A stretch of DNA of 13,230 nt, taken from positions 1 through 13,230 of the forward strand of contig JAKDLQ010000040.1 of assembly GCA_030452775.1 (NCBI GenBank), written 5' to 3'. Under the pieces are notes generated by a model. It ran no database searches and had not been told where the DNA came from. It was given only the letters and a program-made list of their open reading frames with translations. The DNA comes from Micrococcales bacterium (GTDB lineage Bacteria > Actinomycetota > Actinomycetes > Actinomycetales > Dermatophilaceae). Within the stretch, counting starts at the first letter, position 1. Every line of letters begins with the position of its first letter. The translations under genes and the position numbers were made by a program. Below, one piece after another: positions 6,619 through 12,849 of the stretch.

Positions 6619-7854
6619 ATGAGCACCCACCAGCACGACCGAGCACGCGTCGACCTACTCGTCACCGGCGGCGCCGAGGTGCTCACCTGCGCCGCCGATG
6701 CTCCCGACCTCATCGGGAGCGCCGGCGGCGGGGTGGCAATCGACGATGGGGTCATCGTCGCCGTAGGTGACATCAGTTCGTATGCCGCTGAGCTGGTCCT
6801 CGACGCCCGTGGCGGTCTCGTCATGCCGGGCTTCGTCGATGCGCACACCCACGTCGTGTTCGGCGGGAGCCGTGCGCAGGAGTACGCCGCTCGCGTGGCC
6901 GGACTCGAGCCGCCGGCGGGCGCCGTCGTCGGGATCACCGGCACGATGGCCAGCACCCGGGCGGCCGGACGGACCGCGCTCGAGGAGCAGGCGGGCGCGC
7001 GCCTGCGAGAGATGATCGAGCACGGCACGACGACCGTCGAGAGCAAGAGCGGCTACGGGCTCGACATCGACACCGAGGTGGCCACGCTCGAGGCCAATCG
7101 CGCTCTGCAGCAACGACTCCCGGTTGACATCGTCAGCACCTTCCTCGGGGCTCACGCCTTCCCGCCGGGAGCCGAGCACACGGCATACGTCGAGCAGGTC
7201 GTCGACCTCGCTGCGCGCGTCGGTGCGGGGGGACTCGCCGACTTCTGCGACGTCTACTGCGACGAGGGCTACTTCGACCTCGCGCAGAGCGAGCGCATCC
7301 TGCGCGCCGGGCTCGACGCCGGACTCCCGCCCAAGGTGCACCTCGATGCCTACAGCCACACCGGCGCGGCGGCCCTCGCGGCCGAGCTGGGGGCGACGAG
7401 CGTCGATCACCTCAACTTCACCACCGACGCCGAGCTGGCACGGCTGGCAGCGGCGGGCGTGGCCGGTGTCTACATGCCATGCCTCGACTACGCGGTGGGC
7501 CACCCGCGCCCGCTGGATCCGCGGCGGGTCGTCGAGGCGGGGATGGAGCTCGCGCTCGCGACCGACATCTGTCCGGGATGCTGGACCACCAGCATGCAGC
7601 TTGCGATCCAGATGGGGTGTCGCGCCGGCGGGCTCAGTGTGCCGCAGGCGTTGCGGGCGGCGACGCTCGGAGCCGCGGCATCACTTGGCCGCGAGGGCCG
7701 GATCGGGTCGCTCGAGGTCGGCAAGCAGGCCGACCTCATCGTCCTGGACGTGCCCTCACACGAGGAGATCGCCTACCGGCTCGGCCGCAACAACGTCACC
7801 ACGGTCATCCGGCGTGGCGAGGTCGTCCACGACTCCACGGCCCGGGAGGGCTGA
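6619..7854 (+). CDS. hutI: Imidazolonepropionase
   Basis: A 411-residue amidohydrolase-superfamily enzyme that opens the ring of 4-imidazolone-5-propionate to give N-formimino-L-glutamate. The metal site is visible: His76 and His78 in GFVDAHTHVVF, His241 in KVHLDAYSH and Asp316 in LALATD. The substrate-binding segment ESKSGYGLDIDTE (141-153) is characteristic of HutI rather than of other amidohydrolases. After the metal Asp the usual NPG-type loop is replaced by ICPGCWTTSMQ, another sign of a divergent hut lineage. The start is uncertain: ATG 6619 lies four bases past the hutU stop with AGAGG 12 bases ahead; ATG 6607 and GTG 6583 are in frame upstream but overlap hutU. The stop shares a base with the hutF start. 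Confidence 0.92.
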   Translation: MSTHQHDRARVDLLVTGGAEVLTCAADAPDLIGSAGGGVAIDDGVIVAVGDISSYAAELVLDARGGLVMPGFVDAHTHVVFGGSRAQEYAARVAGLEPPAGAVVGITGTMASTRAAGRTALEEQAGARLREMIEHGTTTVESKSGYGLDIDTEVATLEANRALQQRLPVDIVSTFLGAHAFPPGAEHTAYVEQVVDLAARVGAGGLADFCDVYCDEGYFDLAQSERILRAGLDAGLPPKVHLDAYSHTGAAALAAELGATSVDHLNFTTDAELARLAAAGVAGVYMPCLDYAVGHPRPLDPRRVVEAGMELALATDICPGCWTTSMQLAIQMGCRAGGLSVPQALRAATLGAAASLGREGRIGSLEVGKQADLIVLDVPSHEEIAYRLGRNNVTTVIRRGEVVHDSTAREG

Positions 7855-9206
7855 TGACCACCTTCCACTGCGAACAGGCCTGGCTCGGCGGGGACACGGC
7901 GAGCTCCGATGTGCTCATCGTGAGCCACGAGGGCCGGATCGCCTCGGTCACCGCCGGAGTGCCCGCTCCGCCGGGGGCGGTCGTGCTGTCTGGCTTGACG
8001 CTGCCCGGGCTGGCCAACACCCATTCGCACGTCTTCCACCGGGCGATCAGGGGGCACAGTCAAAGTGGGGTCGCCGACTTCTGGCTCTGGCGTGACCTCA
8101 TGTACTCCGTGGCCGAAGCCCTGACCCCGGAGTCGATGTACGACCTGGCTCGTGCGACCTACGCCGAGATGGCCCTGTCGGGGGTCACGAGCGTGGGGGA
8201 GTTCCACTACGTCCATCACCAGCCCGGTGGCGAGCGCTATGAGGACCCCAACGCGATGAGCCGGGCGGTCATCGCCGCGGCGGGCGACGCGGGCCTGCGA
8301 ATCACCCTCCTGGACACCTGCTACCTGCAGGCCGACGTCCACGGAGCCGCGCTCACCGGTGTGCAACGGCGCTTCGACGACGGGTCGTGGGAGCGCTGGG
8401 CGCAGCGCGTCGAGCGGCTCGGAGACACACCGAAGGCCCGGACCGGCGCGGCGATCCACTCGGTGCGCGCAGTGCCCCGCTCCGCGATGGCCCCGATGGC
8501 CCGGCTCGCCCGTGAGCGAGGCTGGCCGCTGCACGTCCATCTGTCGGAGCAGCCGGCCGAGAATACGGCCGCCCACGAGGCCTTCGGGCTGACGCCGACC
8601 GAGGTCCTCGCGAGCGAGGGGGTCCTCGGTGATACGACGACCGCCGTGCACGCGACGCACCTGACCGATGGAGACATCGAGGCGCTCGGTGGCAGCCGCA
8701 CCTACATCAGCATGTGCTGCACAACCGAACGCGATCTTGCCGATGGCGTCGGTCCAGCGGTCCGGCTCCTTGCCGCGGGGTCCCCGCTGTGTGTCGGCAG
8801 CGACGCACACATGATGATCGACCTGTGGGAGGAGGCGAGGGCGATCGAGCTGAACGAGCGGCTCGTCTCTGGCCAGCGCGGACACCTGTCCATCGGCGAC
8901 CTCGCCCGGGCCTTGACGATCGACGGCTCGGCGTCGATCGGATGGCCCGAGGCCGGCGAGATCGCGGAGGGCAAGCTCGCCGACCTGGTCACGGTCCGGC
9001 TCGACTCGCCCCGCACGGCGGGGGCCCGCAGCGGGGATTCGCTGGCCCACGTGCTCTTCGCGGCAACCGCCGCCGATGTCACCGATGTTGTCGCCGGAGG
9101 CGAGCCGGTCGTCCGGGACGGCAGGCATCTGAGCATCGATGTCGGGGCCGACCTGGAAAGGGCCATCGACCACGCGCTGGGCGGCGCTCGCAGCGCGCGT
9201 CAGTAG
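7854..9206 (+). CDS. hutF: Formimidoylglutamate deiminase
   Basis: A 450-residue amidohydrolase-superfamily enzyme that hydrolyses N-formimino-L-glutamate to N-formyl-L-glutamate and ammonia. Metal and catalytic residues are in place: His57 and His59 in LANTHSHVFHRA, His229 in LHVHLSEQ, His269 in VHATHL and Asp317 in GSDAH. The FHRAIRG and HVHLSEQPAEN segments are typical of HutF. The ATG overlaps the hutI stop by one base (TGATG) and has GGAGG four bases ahead. HutF marks the five-step branch of histidine degradation, which needs an N-formylglutamate deformylase (HutG) to release glutamate and formate. No such gene follows here, so it must lie elsewhere. Length and motifs match the family. 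Confidence 0.94.
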   Translation: MTTFHCEQAWLGGDTASSDVLIVSHEGRIASVTAGVPAPPGAVVLSGLTLPGLANTHSHVFHRAIRGHSQSGVADFWLWRDLMYSVAEALTPESMYDLARATYAEMALSGVTSVGEFHYVHHQPGGERYEDPNAMSRAVIAAAGDAGLRITLLDTCYLQADVHGAALTGVQRRFDDGSWERWAQRVERLGDTPKARTGAAIHSVRAVPRSAMAPMARLARERGWPLHVHLSEQPAENTAAHEAFGLTPTEVLASEGVLGDTTTAVHATHLTDGDIEALGGSRTYISMCCTTERDLADGVGPAVRLLAAGSPLCVGSDAHMMIDLWEEARAIELNERLVSGQRGHLSIGDLARALTIDGSASIGWPEAGEIAEGKLADLVTVRLDSPRTAGARSGDSLAHVLFAATAADVTDVVAGGEPVVRDGRHLSIDVGADLERAIDHALGGARSARQ

Positions 9207-9313
9207 ACGGACGACCAGTGGCTGCCAACGTCGCGGACGAGGTGACTGCCCTCGCGCGCCACGTCCAGTCGGCCTCGGATCGTCGGGAGGTATACCAGGA
9301 GCAGACTCGTGCT

Positions 9314-9566
9314 ATGGCCGACACCACCACCGTCAAGGTCCAAACCAGCACCCGCGACCTGCTCCTCCAGTTGGGCGCGTCTCGACGTCAAAGCGCCGAC
9401 CAGGTCATCCGAGCCGCTCTCGAGGCGATGAGGCGCGACGAACGGCGCCAGCTCGCGGCTCAGGAAGCTTGCACCATCAAGGGACGATCCTGTGGATCTC
9501 GCCGAGATCCACGCCATCCAGCAGGACATCGCCGTCGCCCTGCAGGCTGAGAGCCATGAGGGGTGA
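9314..9566 (+). pseudogene. MazE-type ribbon-helix-helix antitoxin with a frameshift
   Basis: From ATG 9314 the frame reads MADTTTVKVQTSTRDLLLQL followed by GASRRQSADQVIRAALEAM, a ribbon-helix-helix DNA-binding pattern common in MazF partners. After AAQEA the frame runs into Arg-rich nonsense and stops at 9550. In the adjacent frame, sequence from 9483 reads DDPVDLAEIHAIQQDIA and ends at TGA 9564-9566, typical of an antitoxin's toxin-binding tail. One extra G in the GGG at 9481-9483 explains the break. The restored product would be about 83 residues and overlap the toxin start by 11 bases. An in-frame GTG at 9218 could give a 32-residue longer N-terminus, since that stretch is open and codon-biased. 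The break may be real, programmed, or a read error. Confidence 0.6.
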
Positions 9567-9855
9567 GGTCTACCGGCTCCCGGCACGAGGCAAGGGTCAC
9601 GAGCAGCAGGACCGCCGGTATGCCGTGGTGCTGCAGCCGGACTGGCTGACCCTGAGCACGTGGATCGTTGCGTGCACCAGCACAAGCGCCCGCGAGACCA
9701 GCTTTCGACCAGTCGTGGACATCACCGATCAGCGGACCCTGATCATGTGCGACCAACTCGCGACGGTCGATCTCGACCGCCTCAACGAACCCGCCTGTTG
9801 CCTGAGCCTCGATGAGATGAAGCGGGTCGATGTAGCTCTCTCCCTGATCCCCTGA
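9556..9855 (+). CDS. MazF/PemK-family toxin (mRNA interferase)
   Basis: A 99-residue protein with the PemK/MazF small-barrel pattern: MRGEVYRLP at the N-terminus, then RRYAVVLQPDWL, then CTSTSARETSFRPVVDI, LIMCDQLATVDLDRL and a final helix DEMKRVDVALSLI. Family members are sequence-specific endoribonucleases that cut mRNA and are held inactive by the cognate antitoxin encoded just upstream. The reading frame is intact and of full family length. The start ATG overlaps the antitoxin's restored 3' end (ATGAGGGGTGA), so translation was probably coupled. The module sits 350 bp after hutF but is unrelated in function, which suggests later insertion. MazF family assignment is firm; target sequence is unknown. 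Confidence 0.85.
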   Translation: MRGEVYRLPARGKGHEQQDRRYAVVLQPDWLTLSTWIVACTSTSARETSFRPVVDITDQRTLIMCDQLATVDLDRLNEPACCLSLDEMKRVDVALSLIP

Positions 9856-9941
9856 CCTATAGAGCAAGCCCGCTCCCGTCCGCGGGTACCCCCGGATGAG
9901 ACTTCCCCCGAACCGAGGAGAGGCATCGACTATGGAGAGTC

Positions 9942-9990
9942 GTGCCAGAGAAGCAGCAGAAGTTTGATCGGGGGATCCGGGACCGGGCCG
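9942..9990 (+). pseudogene. Possible IS3-family OrfA N-terminal scrap
   Basis: A GTG at 9942 opens VPEKQQKFDRGIRDRAA, which resembles the first residues of IS3-family transposase OrfA proteins (a K-F-D-x-x-F/I-R pattern near the N-terminus). Continuity is lost within about 16 codons and no helix-turn-helix or OrfB follows. The evidence is a short remembered pattern, so this is tentative. The rest of 9856-10012 shows nothing else I can name. Confidence 0.22.
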
Positions 9991-10012
9991 CCCTTGACCG
10001 TGCCGGAGGGCT

Positions 10013-10249
10013 TTACGCTGCCGGCCGGCCGATCCGGACGCGCCAGACCTCGGGTCCCTGCTCGAGGTAGTCCCAGGTGAACTCACCCTTGTGCTCCGCG
10101 TCGAACTGGTAGAAGAGCGGCTTCGGGTCGTGATCGTTGACGAGCTCGAAGGCGGCGCCGGGGGTCAGCGCCCCGTAGGTGTCGAAGATCAGGGTGTGTC
10201 GACGTGCCGGGGGCTCCGGGCGGACGTCGAGTTGCGGGTCCGTGGTCAT
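10013..10249 (-). CDS. DUF2249 domain protein
   Basis: A 78-residue protein that is essentially one DUF2249 domain. It shows LDVRPEPPARRHTLIF near the N-terminus, the diagnostic VNDHDPKPLFYQFDAE in the middle, and FTWDYLEQGPEVWRVRIGR at the end. The domain is a small SirA/TusA-like fold of unproven biochemistry. In many genomes it is found near hemerythrin, DUF542/RIC or nitrite-reductase genes, which suggests a nitric-oxide or low-oxygen link; that is context knowledge, not visible here. Its ATG overlaps the stop of the upstream gene by four bases (ATGA) with AAGGAG ahead, so the two are translationally coupled. Confidence 0.85.
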   Translation of the reverse strand: MTTDPQLDVRPEPPARRHTLIFDTYGALTPGAAFELVNDHDPKPLFYQFDAEHKGEFTWDYLEQGPEVWRVRIGRPAA

Positions 10250-10521
10250 GTCAGCTCCTTCGGTGTGGGTGCTTCGGTCGGGCGTGCGCCAGGTTCCGGG
10301 GGAAGTCGGGCCAGGAAATGCATGACGCCATTGACGCGCTCAGCCTCGCGCGGGTGAGTTTCACGCAGAGCCCACCACGCCTTGGCCCCCAGCCGGCTGG
10401 CGGCATCCGGGTTGCCGGCGAGGCCGAGGGCGCGCAGCGCTCTTACGAGCACGTCAGTCGTGTCGACAACGGCGTCCACGACCTCGACGTCCACGACCTC
10501 GGCGTCCACCGGCCTGGTCAT
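10246..10521 (-). CDS. Small protein of unknown function, partner of the DUF2249 gene
   Basis: A 91-residue soluble protein. The N-terminus is acidic and Val-rich (VDAEVVDVEVVDAVVDT); the middle is helical with LVRALRALGLAGNPDAAS followed by LGAKAWWALRETHP; a further helix contains VNGVMHFLARLP; the C-terminus is Pro-rich. No signal peptide or membrane helix is seen. I do not recognise a named domain, though the WWALR and NG-x-x-HFLARLP stretches look conserved in type. The start is ATG 10521, chosen because GGAGGGGGAG lies just upstream; a TTG at 10539 would include that binding site inside the gene. Its stop overlaps the DUF2249 start, so the two very probably work together. An inverted repeat overlies the probable promoter. 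Confidence 0.72.
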   Translation of the reverse strand: MTRPVDAEVVDVEVVDAVVDTTDVLVRALRALGLAGNPDAASRLGAKAWWALRETHPREAERVNGVMHFLARLPPEPGARPTEAPTPKELT

Positions 10522-10538
10522 GCTCTCCCCCTCCTGCA

Positions 10539-10565
10539 ATTAAATACGGCTGCTCCCGTGTTAAA
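10539..10565 (-). promoter_or_regulatory. Candidate promoter with overlapping inverted repeat for the DUF2249 operon
   Basis: TTAAATACGG (10540-10549) and CCGTGTTAAA (10556-10565) match as inverted arms at eight of ten positions around six bases. On the minus strand TTTAAT (10539-10544) is a five-of-six match to a -10 box, and the gene's ribosome binding site begins a few bases beyond. No good -35 is seen. The stretch is AT-rich within GC-rich DNA. A dimeric regulator is the natural reading, but which one cannot be told. Confidence 0.42.
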
Positions 10566-10585
10566 CATCAGGAGCGTACCTCACG

Positions 10586-10758
10586 TCACTGCCCCGGCAC
10601 AGTGCCATGTGCCGGGGGTTGGGCCGGAGTCCACGGGAGCAGGCCGGCCAGGACCATGCTGCTGCTCGGTCGACCGTAGCGCGCCAGCCGGTCGATGAGT
10701 CCCTCGAAGGCCGCGCGTGATAGCCGGCGAACACGTCCATCCGGTGCGCGACGGCCAT
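10586..10758 (-). pseudogene. Frameshifted small ORF in the gap before tnaA
   Basis: From ATG 10758 the minus strand reads MAVAHRMDVFAGY. The neighbouring frame then continues SRAAFEGLIDRLARYGRPSS and on to SMVLAGLLPWTP, ending at TGA 10586-10588. Both parts have mostly G/C third codon positions, and one missing base near 10705-10710 would join them into about 57 residues. The open frame also extends upstream of the ATG without a stop for some codons, so this could be the tail of a longer lost gene. There is no clear ribosome binding site. I do not recognise the protein. It may be decayed or a chance frame. Confidence 0.3.
10592..10617. repeat. Perfect ten-base inverted repeat (hairpin)
   Basis: CCCCGGCACA (10592-10601) and TGTGCCGGGG (10608-10617) are perfect inverted arms around six bases. 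This is the strongest hairpin in the window. It lies between two divergent genes and overlaps the end of the small broken ORF on the minus strand. It could terminate that ORF's transcript, shield the DUF2249 promoter from read-through, or be an operator. Confidence 0.55.
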
Positions 10759-10793
10759 TCCGCGCTGAGCGGCATACGACCATAGTGAGGATC

Positions 10794-12176
10794 ATGGACG
10801 ACGCACCCTTCTCCACGATCATCGAGCCTTTCCGCATCCACTCCGTCGAGCCGCTGACGCTGACGACGCGGCAGGAGCGCCGCGAATACCTGCGCACGGC
10901 CTCGTACAACCTCTTCCAACTGCGCGCCGAGCATGTCCTCATCGACCTGCTCACCGACTCGGGAACCGGCGCGATGAGCCGCGATCAGTGGGCGGCGATC
11001 CAGCATGGGGACGAGTCCTACGCCGGCTCGCCGTCCTACTTCGTCTTCGTCGATGCGGTCCGCGAGCTCTTCCCGTTCGAGCACATCATTCCGGTCCACC
11101 AGGGGCGCGCCGCCGAGCGGATCCTCTTCGCCGCGCTCGGCGGGCCGGGGAAGGTCGTGCCGAACAACACGCACTTCGACACGACCCGCGCCAATGTCGA
11201 GGCCACCGGCGCCCGCGCGGTCGACCTCGTGATCCCGGAAGGGCGCGACCCGATGAACGAGCATCCCTTCAAGGGCAACATGGACCTCGCGGCCCTCGAC
11301 GCGCTGCTCGCCGAGCACGCCGCCGACGTCCCCTGCGTCATGATGACGATCACCAACAACAGCGGCGGCGGCCAGCCCGTCTCCCTCGAGAACCTCCGTG
11401 GCGTCCGCGAGGTCTGCGACCGCTACAGCAAGCCGCTCTTCCTCGACGCGTGCCGCTTCGCGGAGAACGCGTGGTTCATCCGGGAACGCGAAGCGGGCCA
11501 GGGAGATCGCGACGTCGCGGACATCGTGCGGGACCTGGCCGCGCTCGCCGACGGCATGACGATGAGCGCCAAGAAGGACCCGATGGGCAACATCGGCGGC
11601 TGGCTCGCGATGCGCGACGACGGTCTGGCGCAGCAGTGCCGGACCCAGGTCATCCTCACCGAGGGTTTCCCGACCTACGGCGGGCTCGCCGGCCGCGACC
11701 TCGAAGCGCTCGCCCAAGGGCTGCGTGAGGTCGTCGATCACGACTATCTGCGCTACCGGATCCGTTCGACGGCCTACCTCGGGGACGCGCTGCTGCAGCG
11801 CGGCATCCCGGTGCTGCGGCCGATCGGCGGGCACGCCGTCTATCTCGACGCGAGGGGGCTGGCGCCCCACCTGGACCCGCTCGAGTACCCGGGCCAGGCG
11901 CTCGCCGTCGCGCTCTACGAGGTCGGCGGCATACGCGCGTGCGAGATCGGGACGGTGATGTTCGGCCGGCAACCGGACGGCAGCGAGCTGCCCGCCTCGA
12001 TGGACCTGGTCCGGCTGGCCATTCCGCGGCGCACCTACACGCAGAGCCACATCGACTACGTCATCGAGGTCTGCGAGCGGGTCGCCCAGGACGCCGCGAG
12101 CCTTCGCGGCTACCGGATCACGGCGGAGCCACCGGCGCTGCGGCACTTCACGGCGGAGTTCGCCCCCATCGGGTGA
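10794..12176 (+). CDS. tnaA: Tryptophanase (L-tryptophan indole-lyase)
   Basis: A 460-residue PLP enzyme of the beta-eliminating lyase family that splits L-tryptophan into indole, pyruvate and ammonia in the cytosol. The PLP lysine is Lys261 in MTMSAKKDPMGNIGG. Two positions distinguish tryptophanase from tyrosine phenol-lyase: Asp129 in HFDTTRAN (matching E. coli Asp137, Thr in the phenol-lyase) and His451 in ALRHFTAEF (matching E. coli His463, Phe in the phenol-lyase). Both are the tryptophanase residue. PVHQGRAAERILF and NNSGGGQPVSLEN are further family segments. The start is ATG 10794 with GTGAGG just upstream; open frame farther upstream lacks a better start. No tnaC-like leader or permease gene is adjacent. 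The next gene is convergent, 30 bp away. Confidence 0.9.
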   Translation: MDDAPFSTIIEPFRIHSVEPLTLTTRQERREYLRTASYNLFQLRAEHVLIDLLTDSGTGAMSRDQWAAIQHGDESYAGSPSYFVFVDAVRELFPFEHIIPVHQGRAAERILFAALGGPGKVVPNNTHFDTTRANVEATGARAVDLVIPEGRDPMNEHPFKGNMDLAALDALLAEHAADVPCVMMTITNNSGGGQPVSLENLRGVREVCDRYSKPLFLDACRFAENAWFIREREAGQGDRDVADIVRDLAALADGMTMSAKKDPMGNIGGWLAMRDDGLAQQCRTQVILTEGFPTYGGLAGRDLEALAQGLREVVDHDYLRYRIRSTAYLGDALLQRGIPVLRPIGGHAVYLDARGLAPHLDPLEYPGQALAVALYEVGGIRACEIGTVMFGRQPDGSELPASMDLVRLAIPRRTYTQSHIDYVIEVCERVAQDAASLRGYRITAEPPALRHFTAEFAPIG

Positions 12177-12206
12177 GCCCGCCCACCGGCCTCGTCGCCG
12201 GCGAGA

Positions 12207-12704
12207 TCACCGGGCGCGGATGGCACCCGAGGTCGGCGACGTCCACGGCAGCGCCTCGTCGACGGCGATCCGGGCGTCGAGCAGCTCGGCGACGTGCGCG
12301 GGGAATGGGGCCACCCGCCGGGCTGCGAGGTCGACGCTCAGCTCCAGCGTCTCGAGGGTGCTGGCCAGCACGCCGGTCGTGACGTTGGCCAGGAGGTACA
12401 GCTGATGCACGGCCTTGCTCGACCGGCCGACGACCCGCACGTGACAGGCGACGACGTCGCCGACATGCACCTCGCGCAGATAGCGCACGTGGTGCTCGAC
12501 GGCCATGCTGGCGGCGCGACCGGCGGCGGCATCCGACTCGCCCAGGCCGAACGCCGCCATGGCCGTCCACGTCGCCTCGTTGTAGAGCTCCATGTAGCGA
12601 ACGATGTTCATGTGGCCGTTCGCGTCGGCGAAATGCGCGGGGACGTCCCGCTGCAGCAGGCGGGGGAGTGCCCGCACCTGCTCGAAGGTGGGTGGCGTGC
12701 TCAT
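12207..12704 (-). CDS. Acyl-CoA thioesterase-like hot-dog protein
   Basis: A 165-residue protein of the 4-hydroxybenzoyl-CoA thioesterase (4HBT/FadM-like) hot-dog family, which hydrolyses acyl-CoA thioesters. The N-terminal signature FADANGHMNIVRYMELYNEA (25-44) supplies the catalytic Asp27 and the GH-x-N helix start. The central strand set EHHVRYLREVHVGDVVACHV and the later KAVHQLYLL and ASTLETLELSVDL follow the fold's usual order. No signal peptide or membrane helix is present. The start is ATG with AGGAGG six bases upstream. It converges on tnaA and is in line with the downstream-edge SnoaL-like gene, 145 bp apart. Substrate cannot be told. Confidence 0.82.
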   Translation of the reverse strand: MSTPPTFEQVRALPRLLQRDVPAHFADANGHMNIVRYMELYNEATWTAMAAFGLGESDAAAGRAASMAVEHHVRYLREVHVGDVVACHVRVVGRSSKAVHQLYLLANVTTGVLASTLETLELSVDLAARRVAPFPAHVAELLDARIAVDEALPWTSPTSGAIRAR

Positions 12705-12849
12705 GTGTCGCCTCCTGTCGGGTGAGGTTCACCGTCAGCATGGAACACCCCGGTCTGGCAGCGTCGTCTCGTCCATGCATGCTCGTATGCCGCTGGGCCG
12801 GGTCCGTGGTTGCCATCCCTGGGCGGGGGGCTGACAACGCCGCCCCGCA

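Noticed and set aside
4848..7046. 732-residue minus-strand open frame
   Set aside because: It lies opposite hutU and hutI and has a repetitive composition rich in Val, Gly, Asp and Arg without domain motifs.
7773..9173. 466-residue minus-strand open frame
   Set aside because: It is antisense to hutF, whose motifs and metal ligands are clear.
10581..12146. 521-residue minus-strand open frame
   Set aside because: It is antisense to tnaA, which carries all the PLP and substrate residues.
10794..12176. Tyrosine phenol-lyase as an alternative name
   Set aside because: Asp129 and His451 match tryptophanase; the phenol-lyase has Thr and Phe at those places.
12177..12206. Bidirectional terminator between tnaA and the thioesterase gene
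   Set aside because: Only a five-base stem (CCGGC and GCCGG) is visible with no T-run; too weak to annotate.
12705..12849. Regulatory site between the thioesterase and SnoaL-like genes
   Set aside because: Only a weak GTTC/GAAC near-repeat was seen beyond the ribosome binding site; not enough to call.
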